Shown here: piece by piece, positions 7,038 to 15,795 of the stretch | Layout: each line of letters opens with the position of its first letter | How positions within the stretch are numbered: position 1 is the stretch's first letter | NCBI GenBank assembly: GCA_016709665.1 | Contig: JADJMI010000027.1 | Location: forward strand, 372,001-436,000 | DNA length: 64,000 nt | Origin: Betaproteobacteria bacterium | GTDB lineage: Bacteria > Pseudomonadota > Gammaproteobacteria > Burkholderiales > Usitatibacteraceae | Reading direction: 5' to 3' | The notes under the pieces: generated by a model | Seen by the model: the letters and a program-made list of their open reading frames with translations, nothing else | What the model was told of the DNA's origin: nothing | Databases searched by the model: none | Made by a program: the position numbers and the translations under genes

Positions 7038-8480
7038 ATGCTCTGGGTTGCGCTCGAGTTGCCCGAATTGCCCCTGCAACTCCTGGAGCGCGCCAGTGAA
7101 TCGGCGCCTCCTCTCGTGGTCACGGAGGGGCCGTCCCAAAGGCCGATCGTCGCCTGCGCCAACGATGCCGCGCAGGTCTCCGGCGTGCGCGAAGGCATGA
7201 CGGTCGCCGCGGCCCAGGCCCTGGCCGGGTCGCTTCGCTGCGTCCCTCGCGACGAAGCGGCGGAGCATGAAGCCCTCGAACGGCTCGCCGGCTGGGCGGC
7301 GCAGTTCACGTCCACGGTCTCGCTCGAGCCCACCGGCCTCGTGCTCGAGATCTCCGGCAGCCTTCGCCTGTTCGGGGGCCTGGGCAAGCTTCTCGCCGCG
7401 CTGAAGGGCGGGGTGCGCCGGCTGGGCCTGCACGCCACGTTCGGCATCGCGCCCACCCCGCTGGCAGCCCGTGTCTTCGCGCGCGCCGAGGCGAGGGGCA
7501 TCGCGGTGCGAGGCTGCACGACCCTGCCGGATCTTCCCGCGCGCCTGGCGGAACTCCCGCTCTTCCTGCTCGAATGGCCTGGCCGCACGCAGGAGACGCT
7601 TGCCGATCTCGGCATCCTGCGGGCACGCGACGCGCTTGCGTTGCCGCGCCCGGGTTTCGCCCAACGCTTCGGGCCCGAGGCACTCGCCCTCCTGGATCGT
7701 CTCGCGGGCCGCGTGCCGGATCCACGCGTGCCTTACCAGCCGCCCGCCCGGTACAAGGCCCGTCTCGAGTTGCCGGCCGAAGCCGATGGCGTCGAGGCCA
7801 TCCTGTTTCCGCTCCGGCGCCTCCTCACCGAAATGGAGGGCACGCTCCGGGGCCGCGGCGCCGGCGTTCAGGGCCTCGATCTCCTCCTGGAGCACCCGGG
7901 CAAGCGCTCGACGCGCCTTGCCCTCGCGTTTGCAGCCCCCGAACGCGAGGCGGACTTCATCCTGTCCATCGCCCGCGAGCGCCTGGGCCGCACGGCGCTG
8001 CCCGCGCCCACGGTCGCGTTGCGTCTCGTCGCGGAGAGGCTGCAGTCCTGCACCCCTCGCGAGACGAGCTGGCTTTCCGGCCGGGAGGAGAAAGCGGTAA
8101 GCCGCGCGCGCCTGATCGAAAGGCTCTCGGCCCGGCTCGGCAATCCGCGTGTCTTCGGCATCGCGCTCGCGAACGACCACCGGCCCGAGCGGGGCTGGCG
8201 CCCGTCCAACCCTTCACCCCGATCGGCCTGGGACGGCGGCGCGCGCCCCGCCTGGCTCCTCAACCGGCCGCAGCGCCTCGTGGCGGGCGCCACCGGCCCC
8301 TCGCTGCAGGGCAGGCTCGATCTCGTGGCCGGGCCCGAGCGCATCGAAACCGGCTGGTGGGACGGCGAGCCCGTGAGCCGCGACTACTTCGTCGCAGCCA
8401 ACCCGACCGGCGAAACCTACTGGATCTACCGGGAACGCCGGGAGCCCGGTGCCTGGTACCTGCACGGCGTCTTCGCGTGA
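7038..8480 (+). CDS. imuB: ImuB, catalytically inactive Y-family polymerase-like protein
   Basis: 480 residues from ATG 7038 (MLWVALELPELPLQLLER). The frame is open further upstream, but this start follows the imuA stop by 11 bases and matches the family. It aligns with DinB/Y-family proteins (VACANDAAQVSGVREGMTVA, LHATFGIAPTPLAARVFA, LARL-type thumb) but lacks the catalytic acidic motifs. ImuB is known as the hub that contacts the beta clamp, ImuA and DnaE2. The C-terminus (YWIYRERREPGAWYLHGVFA) is the conserved ImuB end, so the gene is complete. dnaE2 starts 14 bases later. Confidence 0.93.
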   Translation: MLWVALELPELPLQLLERASESAPPLVVTEGPSQRPIVACANDAAQVSGVREGMTVAAAQALAGSLRCVPRDEAAEHEALERLAGWAAQFTSTVSLEPTGLVLEISGSLRLFGGLGKLLAALKGGVRRLGLHATFGIAPTPLAARVFARAEARGIAVRGCTTLPDLPARLAELPLFLLEWPGRTQETLADLGILRARDALALPRPGFAQRFGPEALALLDRLAGRVPDPRVPYQPPARYKARLELPAEADGVEAILFPLRRLLTEMEGTLRGRGAGVQGLDLLLEHPGKRSTRLALAFAAPEREADFILSIARERLGRTALPAPTVALRLVAERLQSCTPRETSWLSGREEKAVSRARLIERLSARLGNPRVFGIALANDHRPERGWRPSNPSPRSAWDGGARPAWLLNRPQRLVAGATGPSLQGRLDLVAGPERIETGWWDGEPVSRDYFVAANPTGETYWIYRERREPGAWYLHGVFA

Positions 8481-8493
8481 AGCGCACCCGCCC

Positions 8494-11400
8494 ATGGCCC
8501 CTGCCTACGCGGAGCTTCACTGCGTCTCCAACTACTCGTTCCTGCGCGGCGCATCCGATCCCGAGGAACTCGTCGAACGCGCCGCCAGGCTCGGGTACGC
8601 CGCTCTTGCCCTCACGGACGAATGCTCCGTCGCCGGTGTCGTGCGGGCGCACCTGGCCGCGAAGAAGGTGGGCATCCACCTGCTCGTCGGCACCGAAGTC
8701 GAGCTCACCTGCGGGCTGAGGCTCGTCCTCCTCGCCCGCGACCTCGCCGGATACGAAACCCTCTGCGGCCTCATCACCGCCGCGCGCCGTGCCGCGCCCA
8801 AGGGCCGCTATCGCCTGGCGCGCTCCGGATTCGCGAGGCCTACCCCGGGAATCGTCGCCCTGTGGCGGCCCGGGGCGGGGGAGGGCCGGGAAGGCGGCGA
8901 CTGGGTCGGGGCGGCCTTTCCCGGCTCCGCCTGGATCGCGGTCGAACTGCACAAGGGCGCCCACGACGGGCAGGAGCTGGCCCGGTTACGGGAACTCGGC
9001 ATCGCGACCGGGTTGCCGCTCGTCGCCTGCGGGGACGTGCACATGCACGCGCGCGGCCGAAAGCGCCTGCAGGACGTCCTCACGGCCATCCGCCTGCGGA
9101 CGAGCCTTGCCGAGGCCGGGCGCCGCCTTCAGCCGAACGCGGAACGCTATCTCCGGCCGATCGATCGCCTCGCGAGGATCTACCCGCCGGACCTGCTCCT
9201 CCAGAGCCTCGAGGTGGCCTCGCGCTGTACCTTTTCGCTGGATGAGATCCGCTACGAGTATCCCGACGAACTCGTCCCACCGGGAGAGACGCCCGCCTCG
9301 CACCTGGGACGGCTCACGGCCATGGGCCTGGCCCGCCGCTATCCCGCCGGCGCTCCCGACAGCGTCGTCGCCACCGTCGAGCACGAGCTTCGCCTCATCG
9401 CGCAGCTAGGCTACGAACCCTTCTTCCTCACCGTCCATGACATCGTCGTGTTCGCCAGGGACAAGGGCATCCTCTGCCAGGGCCGCGGCTCCGCCGCCAA
9501 CTCGGCCGTGTGCTACTGCCTGGGCATCACGGAAGTGGATCCGGGACGGATGTCCGTGCTCTTCGAGCGGTTCATCTCGAAGGAGCGGGGCGAGCCGCCC
9601 GACATCGACGTCGACTTCGAGCACCAGCGGCGCGAGGAGGTGATCCAGTACCTCTACGCCAAGTACGGCCGCGAGCGGGCGGCGCTCACGGCCGTGGTCA
9701 TCACCTACCAGCCCCGCAGCGCCGTGAGGGACGTCGGCAAGGCCCTGGGGCTCTCCCTGGACCAGGTCGACCTGCTCGCGAAAAGCCTTTCGTGGTGGGA
9801 CAACCCCGAGGCGCTCCGGCAACGCATCGCGGAAGCCGGCTTCGATCCCGAAAGCGCCGTGCTCCGGCAGGTGGTCGATCTCACGCGCCAGCTCGTGGGC
9901 TTCCCTCGCCACCTCTCGCAGCATCCGGGCGGCTTCGTCATCGACAACCGGAATCTCTCGCGTCTCGTGCCGGTGGAGAACGCCACCATGCCGGGGCGCA
10001 CCGTCATCCAGTGGGACAAGGACGACCTCGACGCGATGGGCCTGCTCAAGGTGGACGTGCTCGGCCTGGGGATGCTCTCGTGCATCCGGCGCGCCATCGA
10101 CCTCGTCAATGGGTACCGCGGCTCCCGCCTCACGATGGCCGACATTCCCGCGGAGGACCCGGCGGTCTACGCGATGGCGCAGAAAGCCGACACGCTGGGC
10201 GTCTTCCAGATCGAGTCGCGCGCGCAGATGGCCATGCTCCCGCGCCTGAAGCCCGCGTGCTTCTACGACCTCGTGATCGAGGTGGCCATCGTCCGGCCGG
10301 GCCCGATCATGGGAAAGATGGTGCATCCGTACCTGCGCCGGCGGGAGGGCAAGGAGCCCGTCAGCTACCCCAGCACCGCGGTGAAGGCGGTGCTGGAGCG
10401 CACGCTCGGCGTCTCCATCTTCCAGGAGCAGGTGATGCAGCTCGCCGTGGTGGCTGCGGGCTTCACGCCCGGCGAGGCCGACAGCCTGCGGCGCGCCATG
10501 GCCGCCTGGCGCCGCCGCGGCGGCATCGAGCCCTTCCGGGAGAAGCTCGTGGGCGGCATGCTCGCCCGGGGCTACACGCAGGCCTATGCCGAGCAGATCT
10601 ACCAGCAGATCCAGGGTTTCGGCGAATACGGCTTTCCCGAATCCCATGCCGCCAGCTTCGCGCTGCTGGTCTACGTGTCCTGCTGGCTGAAGCGCCACGA
10701 GCCGGCTGCCTTCGCCTGTGCGCTGCTCAACAGCCAGCCGCTCGGCTTCTACAGTCCGTCCCAGATCGTCCAGGACGCCCGGCGGCATGGGGTGGAAGTG
10801 CGCCCGGTCTGTGTGCTCGCGAGCGAAGTCGAGAGCACGCTGGTGCCGGGCAGGCAAGGCCACCCGGCCATCCGGTTGGGCCTGGGCATGATTTCAGGAC
10901 TTAAAGTCGATTCTGCGATATCAATCGTAACATCAAGAAATAAAAATGATTTTGAGTCTACTGAGGACCTGGCTCGCCAGGCAAATCTCGATCGCCATGA
11001 TCTCGCCTGCCTCGCCCGGGCGGATGCCCTGTCGGCCCTGGCAGGGCACCGCAGGGCGGCCTTGTGGAGCACCCTGGCCGTGGAAAACAGAACCGCCCTG
11101 GACATCCCGGCCCAGCCCGACCGATCCCCGGCGCCCGTCCTTGCCGCTTCGGAGGGCCAGGAGGTCGTGTCCGACTACGCGGCTGTGGGCCTCACGCTGC
11201 GCCGGCATCCGCTGGCCATCATCCGGCCCCAGCTCCGGTCGAAGCGCTTCTCGACAGCCGAGGAAGTCACGGCCGCACGGCATGGCCAGTGGATCCGCAC
11301 CTCGGGTCTGGTCACATGCCGCCAGCGGCCCTCGACGGCGAGCGGCGTGCTCTTCGTCACCCTCGAGGACGAGACGGGCTATGTGAACCTGGTCGTGTGG

Positions 11401-11568
11401 AGCCACCTGGTGGAGGCCAACCGCCGCGCCCTGCTGGGGTCGAGACTGCTGGGCGTGGCGGGGGCGGTGCAGAAGCAGGGGATCGTCGTGCACGTGATCC
11501 CCCAGCGTTTCGAGGACCTCACGGCGTTACTGGGGGCCTTGCGCACCTCGAGCCACGATTTCCACTAG
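8494..11568 (+). CDS. dnaE2: Error-prone DNA polymerase DnaE2 (ImuC)
   Basis: 1024 residues from ATG 8494 (MAPAYAELHCVSNYSFLRGA). It holds an N-terminal PHP domain, the C-family catalytic core with acidic residues in PPDIDVDFEHQRREEVIQYL (about 370) and QWDKDDLDAMGLLKVDVLGL (about 510), helix-hairpin-helix repeats and a C-terminal OB fold (SGVLFVTLEDETGYVNLVVW). It makes lesion-bypass errors with ImuA and ImuB. Length is normal for DnaE2. A 75-base tract at 10891-10965 is only 32 percent GC while staying in frame. The stop codon overlaps the opposing otnI stop in the four bases CTAG (11565-11568). Confidence 0.95.
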   Translation: MAPAYAELHCVSNYSFLRGASDPEELVERAARLGYAALALTDECSVAGVVRAHLAAKKVGIHLLVGTEVELTCGLRLVLLARDLAGYETLCGLITAARRAAPKGRYRLARSGFARPTPGIVALWRPGAGEGREGGDWVGAAFPGSAWIAVELHKGAHDGQELARLRELGIATGLPLVACGDVHMHARGRKRLQDVLTAIRLRTSLAEAGRRLQPNAERYLRPIDRLARIYPPDLLLQSLEVASRCTFSLDEIRYEYPDELVPPGETPASHLGRLTAMGLARRYPAGAPDSVVATVEHELRLIAQLGYEPFFLTVHDIVVFARDKGILCQGRGSAANSAVCYCLGITEVDPGRMSVLFERFISKERGEPPDIDVDFEHQRREEVIQYLYAKYGRERAALTAVVITYQPRSAVRDVGKALGLSLDQVDLLAKSLSWWDNPEALRQRIAEAGFDPESAVLRQVVDLTRQLVGFPRHLSQHPGGFVIDNRNLSRLVPVENATMPGRTVIQWDKDDLDAMGLLKVDVLGLGMLSCIRRAIDLVNGYRGSRLTMADIPAEDPAVYAMAQKADTLGVFQIESRAQMAMLPRLKPACFYDLVIEVAIVRPGPIMGKMVHPYLRRREGKEPVSYPSTAVKAVLERTLGVSIFQEQVMQLAVVAAGFTPGEADSLRRAMAAWRRRGGIEPFREKLVGGMLARGYTQAYAEQIYQQIQGFGEYGFPESHAASFALLVYVSCWLKRHEPAAFACALLNSQPLGFYSPSQIVQDARRHGVEVRPVCVLASEVESTLVPGRQGHPAIRLGLGMISGLKVDSAISIVTSRNKNDFESTEDLARQANLDRHDLACLARADALSALAGHRRAALWSTLAVENRTALDIPAQPDRSPAPVLAASEGQEVVSDYAAVGLTLRRHPLAIIRPQLRSKRFSTAEEVTAARHGQWIRTSGLVTCRQRPSTASGVLFVTLEDETGYVNLVVWSHLVEANRRALLGSRLLGVAGAVQKQGIVVHVIPQRFEDLTALLGALRTSSHDFH
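10891..10965 (+). other. AT-rich tract inside dnaE2
   Basis: By direct count 24 of 75 bases are G or C, against a GC-rich gene on both sides. The 25 codons include ATA, AGA, TCA, ACA, AAT and AAA, which neighbours avoid, yet the frame is intact. The peptide runs from ISGLKVDSAISIV to NDFESTE and flows into a normal DnaE2 helix-hairpin-helix region. Confidence 0.8.
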
Positions 11569-12354
11569 CGCCCGGCGGCAAGCCACGGCTTCGCCCAGCC
11601 CAGCCCCGCGCTCGTACCCGCCTTGGGACGGTACTCGCAGCCCACCCAGCCGCCATAGCCCAGCTCGTCGAGCAGGGCGAGCAGGTACGGGTAGTTCACC
11701 TCGCCGACGTCGGGCTCGTTGCGGTCGGGCACCCCCGCGATCTGCACGTGGTCGAAACCCCCGAGGTACTTGCGGATCTTCATCGCCACGTCGCCCTCGA
11801 CGACCTGGCAGTGGTAGAAGTCGAACTGCACCTTGAGGTTCGGCGCCCCGACCTCCGCGCAGATCGCGTGGGCCTCGTCCTGCCGGTTGAGGAAGAAGCC
11901 GGGAATGTCCCGCGTGTTGATGGGCTCGATCACGATCGTGATGCCGTCCGCGACCGCGGCTCCCGCCGCGTGGGCGAGATTCGCCACGTAGGTCTCGCGC
12001 TGCCGGGCACGCTCGACCCCCGGCATCGCGAGCCCCGCCATCACGTGCAGCCGCCCATTGCCCAGCACCCTCGCGTACGAAAGCGCCTTGTCGATGGCGT
12101 GCCGGAATTCGTCCTCGCGGCCGGGCAGGGCGGCCAGCCCGCGCTCGCCCTTCGCGAAGTCGCCCGGCGGCGCGTTGAATAGCGCCTGCGCCAGGCCCGC
12201 TCGCATCCAGGCGGCTCCGGATTTCCTGCGCCGGGTGCTCGTACGGAAAGAGGTACTCGACACCCCGGAAACCATCCGCCGCGGCGGCCGCGAAGCGGTC
12301 CAGGAAGGGATGCTCCGTGTACATCATCGAGAGGTTCGCGGCGAGTCGCGGCAT
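11565..12354 (-). pseudogene. otnI: OtnI/Hyi-type 2-oxo-tetronate (hydroxypyruvate) isomerase, frameshifted
   Basis: The N-terminus MPRLAANLSMMYTEHPFLDR starts at 12354 and runs in one frame to RSRLDASG. The rest (LAQALFNAPPGDFAKGERGL to the end at 11565) continues in the next frame. Removing one base from the three C's at 12196-12198 on the plus strand restores DASGLAQALFN and a 262-residue protein, the normal length. Metal-site segments IVIEPINTRDIPGFF, VQFDFYHCQ and HVQIAGVPDRNEPD are intact. The enzyme interconverts 2-oxo- and 3-oxo-tetronate; older annotations call it hydroxypyruvate isomerase. It is last in the otnK operon. Real mutation or read error cannot be told apart here. Confidence 0.85.
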
Positions 12355-12363
12355 GGCCTTCTC

Positions 12364-13020
12364 CTACCAGCGGGCGCCGAAGGACCGGCGCAGTTCATCG
12401 ATATCGGCGTCCCCGAGAATCCCGGCAACCCGTCCCGACAGCAGCCACACGCGGGCCGTCTCCTCGAGTTCCTCGAGCACGGCCATGGCCGAGGCCGGGG
12501 AATCGTGCCAGGCGTTGGGACCGAGCTTCGCCAGCATGACGGCCCGGATCGGCGTGCCCTTCGCGGCGAAGCGCGCGATGGCCTCGGCGACCAGGCGGGC
12601 GGCATCGGGGTCGCCCGGCCGGCGATACGGGATGAGCGGCACGTGGCCGACCTTCATCACGAAGTAGGGCGTGAGGGGCGGCAGGAGATCCTCGCCGTTC
12701 CAGGGGCCGGCGAGCGAGGACGCCACGAGGTGGGTCGAATGCGTGTGGATGACGCAGCGCGCTTCCGGATCGGCGCCATAGATGGCCCGGTGCAGCGCGA
12801 GCGTCTTGCTGGGACGTTCTCCCGAGAGCGTGACTCCGTCCGCGCCCACCTTCGCGAGACGGGCCGGGTCGAGCAACCCCAGGCACGCGTCGGTCGGGGT
12901 GATGAGCCAGCCGTCGTCCAGCCGCGCGCTGATGTTGCCGGCGGTGGCGTGCGCGAAACCGCGCGCGAAGAGACTTTGTCCCGTGCGGCAGATCTCCTCG
13001 CGAAGGCGCGCCTCGCTCAC
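12364..13020 (-). CDS. otnC: 3-oxo-tetronate 4-phosphate decarboxylase (class II aldolase)
   Basis: 218 residues from GTG at 13018-13020, which overlaps the otnK stop in GTGA. Class II aldolase/adducin family: GFAHATAGNISARL, the Zn ligand segment VIHTHSTHLVASS, LTPYFVMKVGHVPLIPY and the distal AVMLAKLGPNAWHDSPASAM. In the described acid-sugar pathways OtnC removes CO2 from 3-oxo-tetronate 4-phosphate to give dihydroxyacetone phosphate. Its place directly after an OtnK kinase supports that role. It ends 9 bases before otnI. An L-fuculose- or ribulose-phosphate aldolase is less likely given the neighbours. Confidence 0.88.
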   Translation of the reverse strand: MSEARLREEICRTGQSLFARGFAHATAGNISARLDDGWLITPTDACLGLLDPARLAKVGADGVTLSGERPSKTLALHRAIYGADPEARCVIHTHSTHLVASSLAGPWNGEDLLPPLTPYFVMKVGHVPLIPYRRPGDPDAARLVAEAIARFAAKGTPIRAVMLAKLGPNAWHDSPASAMAVLEELEETARVWLLSGRVAGILGDADIDELRRSFGARW

Positions 13021-14294
13021 GGGAATGCGGCCAGCCGGTCGAAGGCCTTGAGGAAGAAATCCTCCGAGCCGAAGTTCCCGGATTTCAGCGCGAGATGCAC
13101 GGTGCCTCCGGCCACGGGCGAACGCGCGGCGCACCAGGGGACGCCGGGATCGATCGCCTGCCCGATGCGCAGGCAGTCGACGCCCAGCGCCTGCACGACG
13201 GCGCCGGAGGTCTCCCCGCCGGCGACCACGAGTTGGCGAACGCCGCGCTCCACGAGATGGCACGCCACGCGCGCGAGCGCCGCCTCGACGAGGGCTCCGG
13301 CACGTTCGACGCCCAACTGCCCCTGCACCGCCCGAACGGCTTCGGGATCGGTGGTCGAATAGACCAGCACGGGCCCCTGCGAAAGCGACGCGGCAGCCGT
13401 CGTCGCGAGCGCCTCCGCGTGGCTCGCGTCGGCCGACAGGGCCCGGGCGTCGAGCGCGAAGGCGCGCCCGCCCGCCGCCAGGAACGCGGCGACCTGCCCG
13501 CGCGTGGCGACGGAGCAACTGCCCGAGACGACGGCCCGGAAACCGCCCGGCGCCGGCAGTGAGGCCGCCTGCGCCGCAGGCGTGATGCCCCAGTTGGCGG
13601 CGAGCCCGATGGCGACGCCCGAGCCCGCGGTGACGAGCGGCATCCCGGCGAGGGCGGGCCCCAGGCGGTGAAGGTCGGCGTCGGAGATGGCGTCCACGAT
13701 CGCGACCGAGACGCCCTCGCGCCGAAGCGCGTCGAATCGCGCGCGGATCGCCTCGGCGCCCGCCGCGACCGTCCGGTAGTCGACGAGACCCACCCGTCCT
13801 TTCGATTGCGCCTGCATCACGCGCACGAGGTTCGCGTCGTTCATCGGCGTGAGCGGATGGTCCTTCATCCCGGATTCGTCGAGCGGCACGTCGCCCGCGA
13901 AGAGGTACCCCTTGTAGACGGTGCGCCCGTTCTCGGGGAAGGCGGGGCAGGCGATCGTGAAGTCCGTCCCGAGCGCCTCCATCAGCGCCTCGGTCACCGG
14001 CCCGATGTTCCCGCGCGGCGTCGAGTCGAAGGTGGAGCAGTACTTGAAATAGACCTGCCGCGCGCCGGCATTCCGCAACCAGGCGAGCGCCGCGAGCGAC
14101 TGCGTGACCGCCTGGTCGGCCGGGATCGTGCGCGACTTGAGCGCGATGACGACCGCATCGACGTCCTCTTCCAGGGGGCCGCGCGGCACGCCGATCGCCT
14201 GCACGACCCGCATGCCGGCACGCACCAGGTTGCCCGCGAGATCGGTCGCGCCGGTGAAATCGTCGGCGATGCAGCCCAGCCGGATCGTCGCCAC
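13017..14294 (-). CDS. otnK: 3-oxo-tetronate kinase (DUF1537, four-carbon acid sugar kinase)
   Basis: 425 residues from GTG 14294. The frame is open far upstream but that part is antisense of the next gene. The N-terminal substrate domain begins IRLGCIADDFTGATDLAGNL; STFDSTPRGNIGPVTEAL and ENGRTVYKGYLFAGDVPL follow. The C-terminal nucleotide domain has VVSGSCSVATRGQ and VAGGETSGAVVQALG. OtnK uses ATP to phosphorylate 3-oxo-tetronate on C4 in catabolism of erythronate or threonate. It begins 11 bases after the oxidoreductase stop and overlaps otnC by 4 bases. Confidence 0.92.
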   Translation of the reverse strand: MATIRLGCIADDFTGATDLAGNLVRAGMRVVQAIGVPRGPLEEDVDAVVIALKSRTIPADQAVTQSLAALAWLRNAGARQVYFKYCSTFDSTPRGNIGPVTEALMEALGTDFTIACPAFPENGRTVYKGYLFAGDVPLDESGMKDHPLTPMNDANLVRVMQAQSKGRVGLVDYRTVAAGAEAIRARFDALRREGVSVAIVDAISDADLHRLGPALAGMPLVTAGSGVAIGLAANWGITPAAQAASLPAPGGFRAVVSGSCSVATRGQVAAFLAAGGRAFALDARALSADASHAEALATTAAASLSQGPVLVYSTTDPEAVRAVQGQLGVERAGALVEAALARVACHLVERGVRQLVVAGGETSGAVVQALGVDCLRIGQAIDPGVPWCAARSPVAGGTVHLALKSGNFGSEDFFLKAFDRLAAFP

Positions 14295-14305
14295 GCGGCG
14301 GGCGT

Positions 14306-15676
14306 TCAGGCGGCCTTGCCCGGCGCGAGGCCGAACTCGCGACGGAAGAGCGCCTCCATCTCCAGTCGCACGCGGACGGCTTCCTTGCTGGCGTCGAAGG
14401 CCACGTCGGTCCATCGCACGGGCTGGCCGGCGGGCACGTCGTTCCTGAGGACCATGTGATGCGCGAGACCGATGGGCAGCACGCCGCGAGCCAGCGAGGC
14501 CGCCGCCGGCATGAGCTTGCCGTAGACGGTGTGGCCGCCTTCGCCGTCGAGCGTCTCGCCCGCCTTCAGCGCCCGCTTGGCGGTCGCGGCGACATCCCCG
14601 CGGAAGGCGCCCGTCTCGCCCGTGGCTTCCTGGCGGACGGCGATCGTGGCGACCGAGATGCCGAGCTCCAGGCCGATGAGGTGGTAGGGCTTGTACATCG
14701 CGGCGTAGCGGCCCGTGGAATCCGTCTTGAGCCCGTATTGCGCGAAGCAGTCGCGCACGTAGGGGGAGGGCGCCTCGAAGACCGCGTACACGCCCCAACG
14801 CAAGTCGCGGAACACGGGGCGGCCATCGCGCTCGAGCGAGGACACGACCTCGACCGAGCCCTTGTGCGGCAGGATGCCGCCGTCGGCGACGGGGCGAAGG
14901 ATCGAGGGAAGGTCGTCGACGCCGCACGGCGGGAAGGCGAGACCGTCGTCGGGCGGGGTGAGATCGCACCCGTTGGCGACCGCCGCCATCTCGAGCGCGC
15001 TCTTCGTGCCGTCGAGGAACGAGTTGAACATCTGCGCGTTGAAGTCGCCCGAGGAAACCTGGGCCTCGGTGAAGCCGTAGTGCCCCCAGACCGTGTCCGG
15101 CGTCGACTGGTGGTAGATCGGCAGGTACTTGGTGCCCTTGCCGGCGCAGATCACCTCCATGCCGATCGTGCGGGCCCAGTCGACCATCTCGGCGATGAGC
15201 GAAGGCTGGTCGCCCGAGGCCATCGAATAGAGGATCCCGGCCTCCGCCGCCTTGCGCGCGAGGTACGGGCCGGCGAGCACGTCGGCTTCCACGTTCACCA
15301 TGATCACGTGCTTGCCGAACTGGCAGCACTTGAGGACGTGATGGATGCCGGCGGCGGGGCTGCCCGTCGCGTCGATGACGATCTCGACCTCGTCGCTCGC
15401 GATGAGCGAATCGGCGTCGTCCGTGATGAACGTCGTGCCATCCCTGGCCGCCTCCCTGAAGGACTTCGCCTGCGCGCGCGCCGCGTCCCAGCCCACGCGC
15501 TTCAGCGATTCGAGGGCGCGGGCCGGCGACAGGTCGGCGATCGCCACGAGGTGGATACCGGGCGTGCGAGGCGCCTGCGAGAGATACATCGAGCCGAACT
15601 TGCCGGCGCCGATGAGGCCGACGCGCACGGGCTTGCCGGCGGCCGCGCGGGCCTTGAGCTTGGCGATGAGGGACAT
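14306..15676 (-). CDS. NAD(P)-dependent oxidoreductase with C-terminal SAF domain (homoserine dehydrogenase-like)
   Basis: 456 residues from ATG 15676 (MSLIAKLKARAAAGKPVRVG), with GGAG eight bases upstream. A Rossmann fold opens with VGLIGAGKFGSMYLSQ, then VEIVIDATGSPAAGIHHVLK, MVNVEADVLAGPYLARKA and an SAF-type end (ETLDGEGGHTVYGKL, GVLPIGLAHHMVLRND). It heads the otnK-otnC-otnI operon, where DenD or LtnD dehydrogenases usually sit. By position it could oxidise the acid sugar to the 2-oxo acid, but its fold is different, so the reaction is inference. A LysR gene is transcribed divergently. Confidence 0.82.
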   Translation of the reverse strand: MSLIAKLKARAAAGKPVRVGLIGAGKFGSMYLSQAPRTPGIHLVAIADLSPARALESLKRVGWDAARAQAKSFREAARDGTTFITDDADSLIASDEVEIVIDATGSPAAGIHHVLKCCQFGKHVIMVNVEADVLAGPYLARKAAEAGILYSMASGDQPSLIAEMVDWARTIGMEVICAGKGTKYLPIYHQSTPDTVWGHYGFTEAQVSSGDFNAQMFNSFLDGTKSALEMAAVANGCDLTPPDDGLAFPPCGVDDLPSILRPVADGGILPHKGSVEVVSSLERDGRPVFRDLRWGVYAVFEAPSPYVRDCFAQYGLKTDSTGRYAAMYKPYHLIGLELGISVATIAVRQEATGETGAFRGDVAATAKRALKAGETLDGEGGHTVYGKLMPAAASLARGVLPIGLAHHMVLRNDVPAGQPVRWTDVAFDASKEAVRVRLEMEALFRREFGLAPGKAA

Positions 15677-15795
15677 GGCTTTTCTCCGAGGGGAAGGGGG
15701 CGCGACGGGCTTGGCGGCGCGATTTCCGACAGGATAGCATTGGCGTTTTTGCACGAATACTTGTAAAACGACACATCGGCTGTGCGGAAAAGCCC

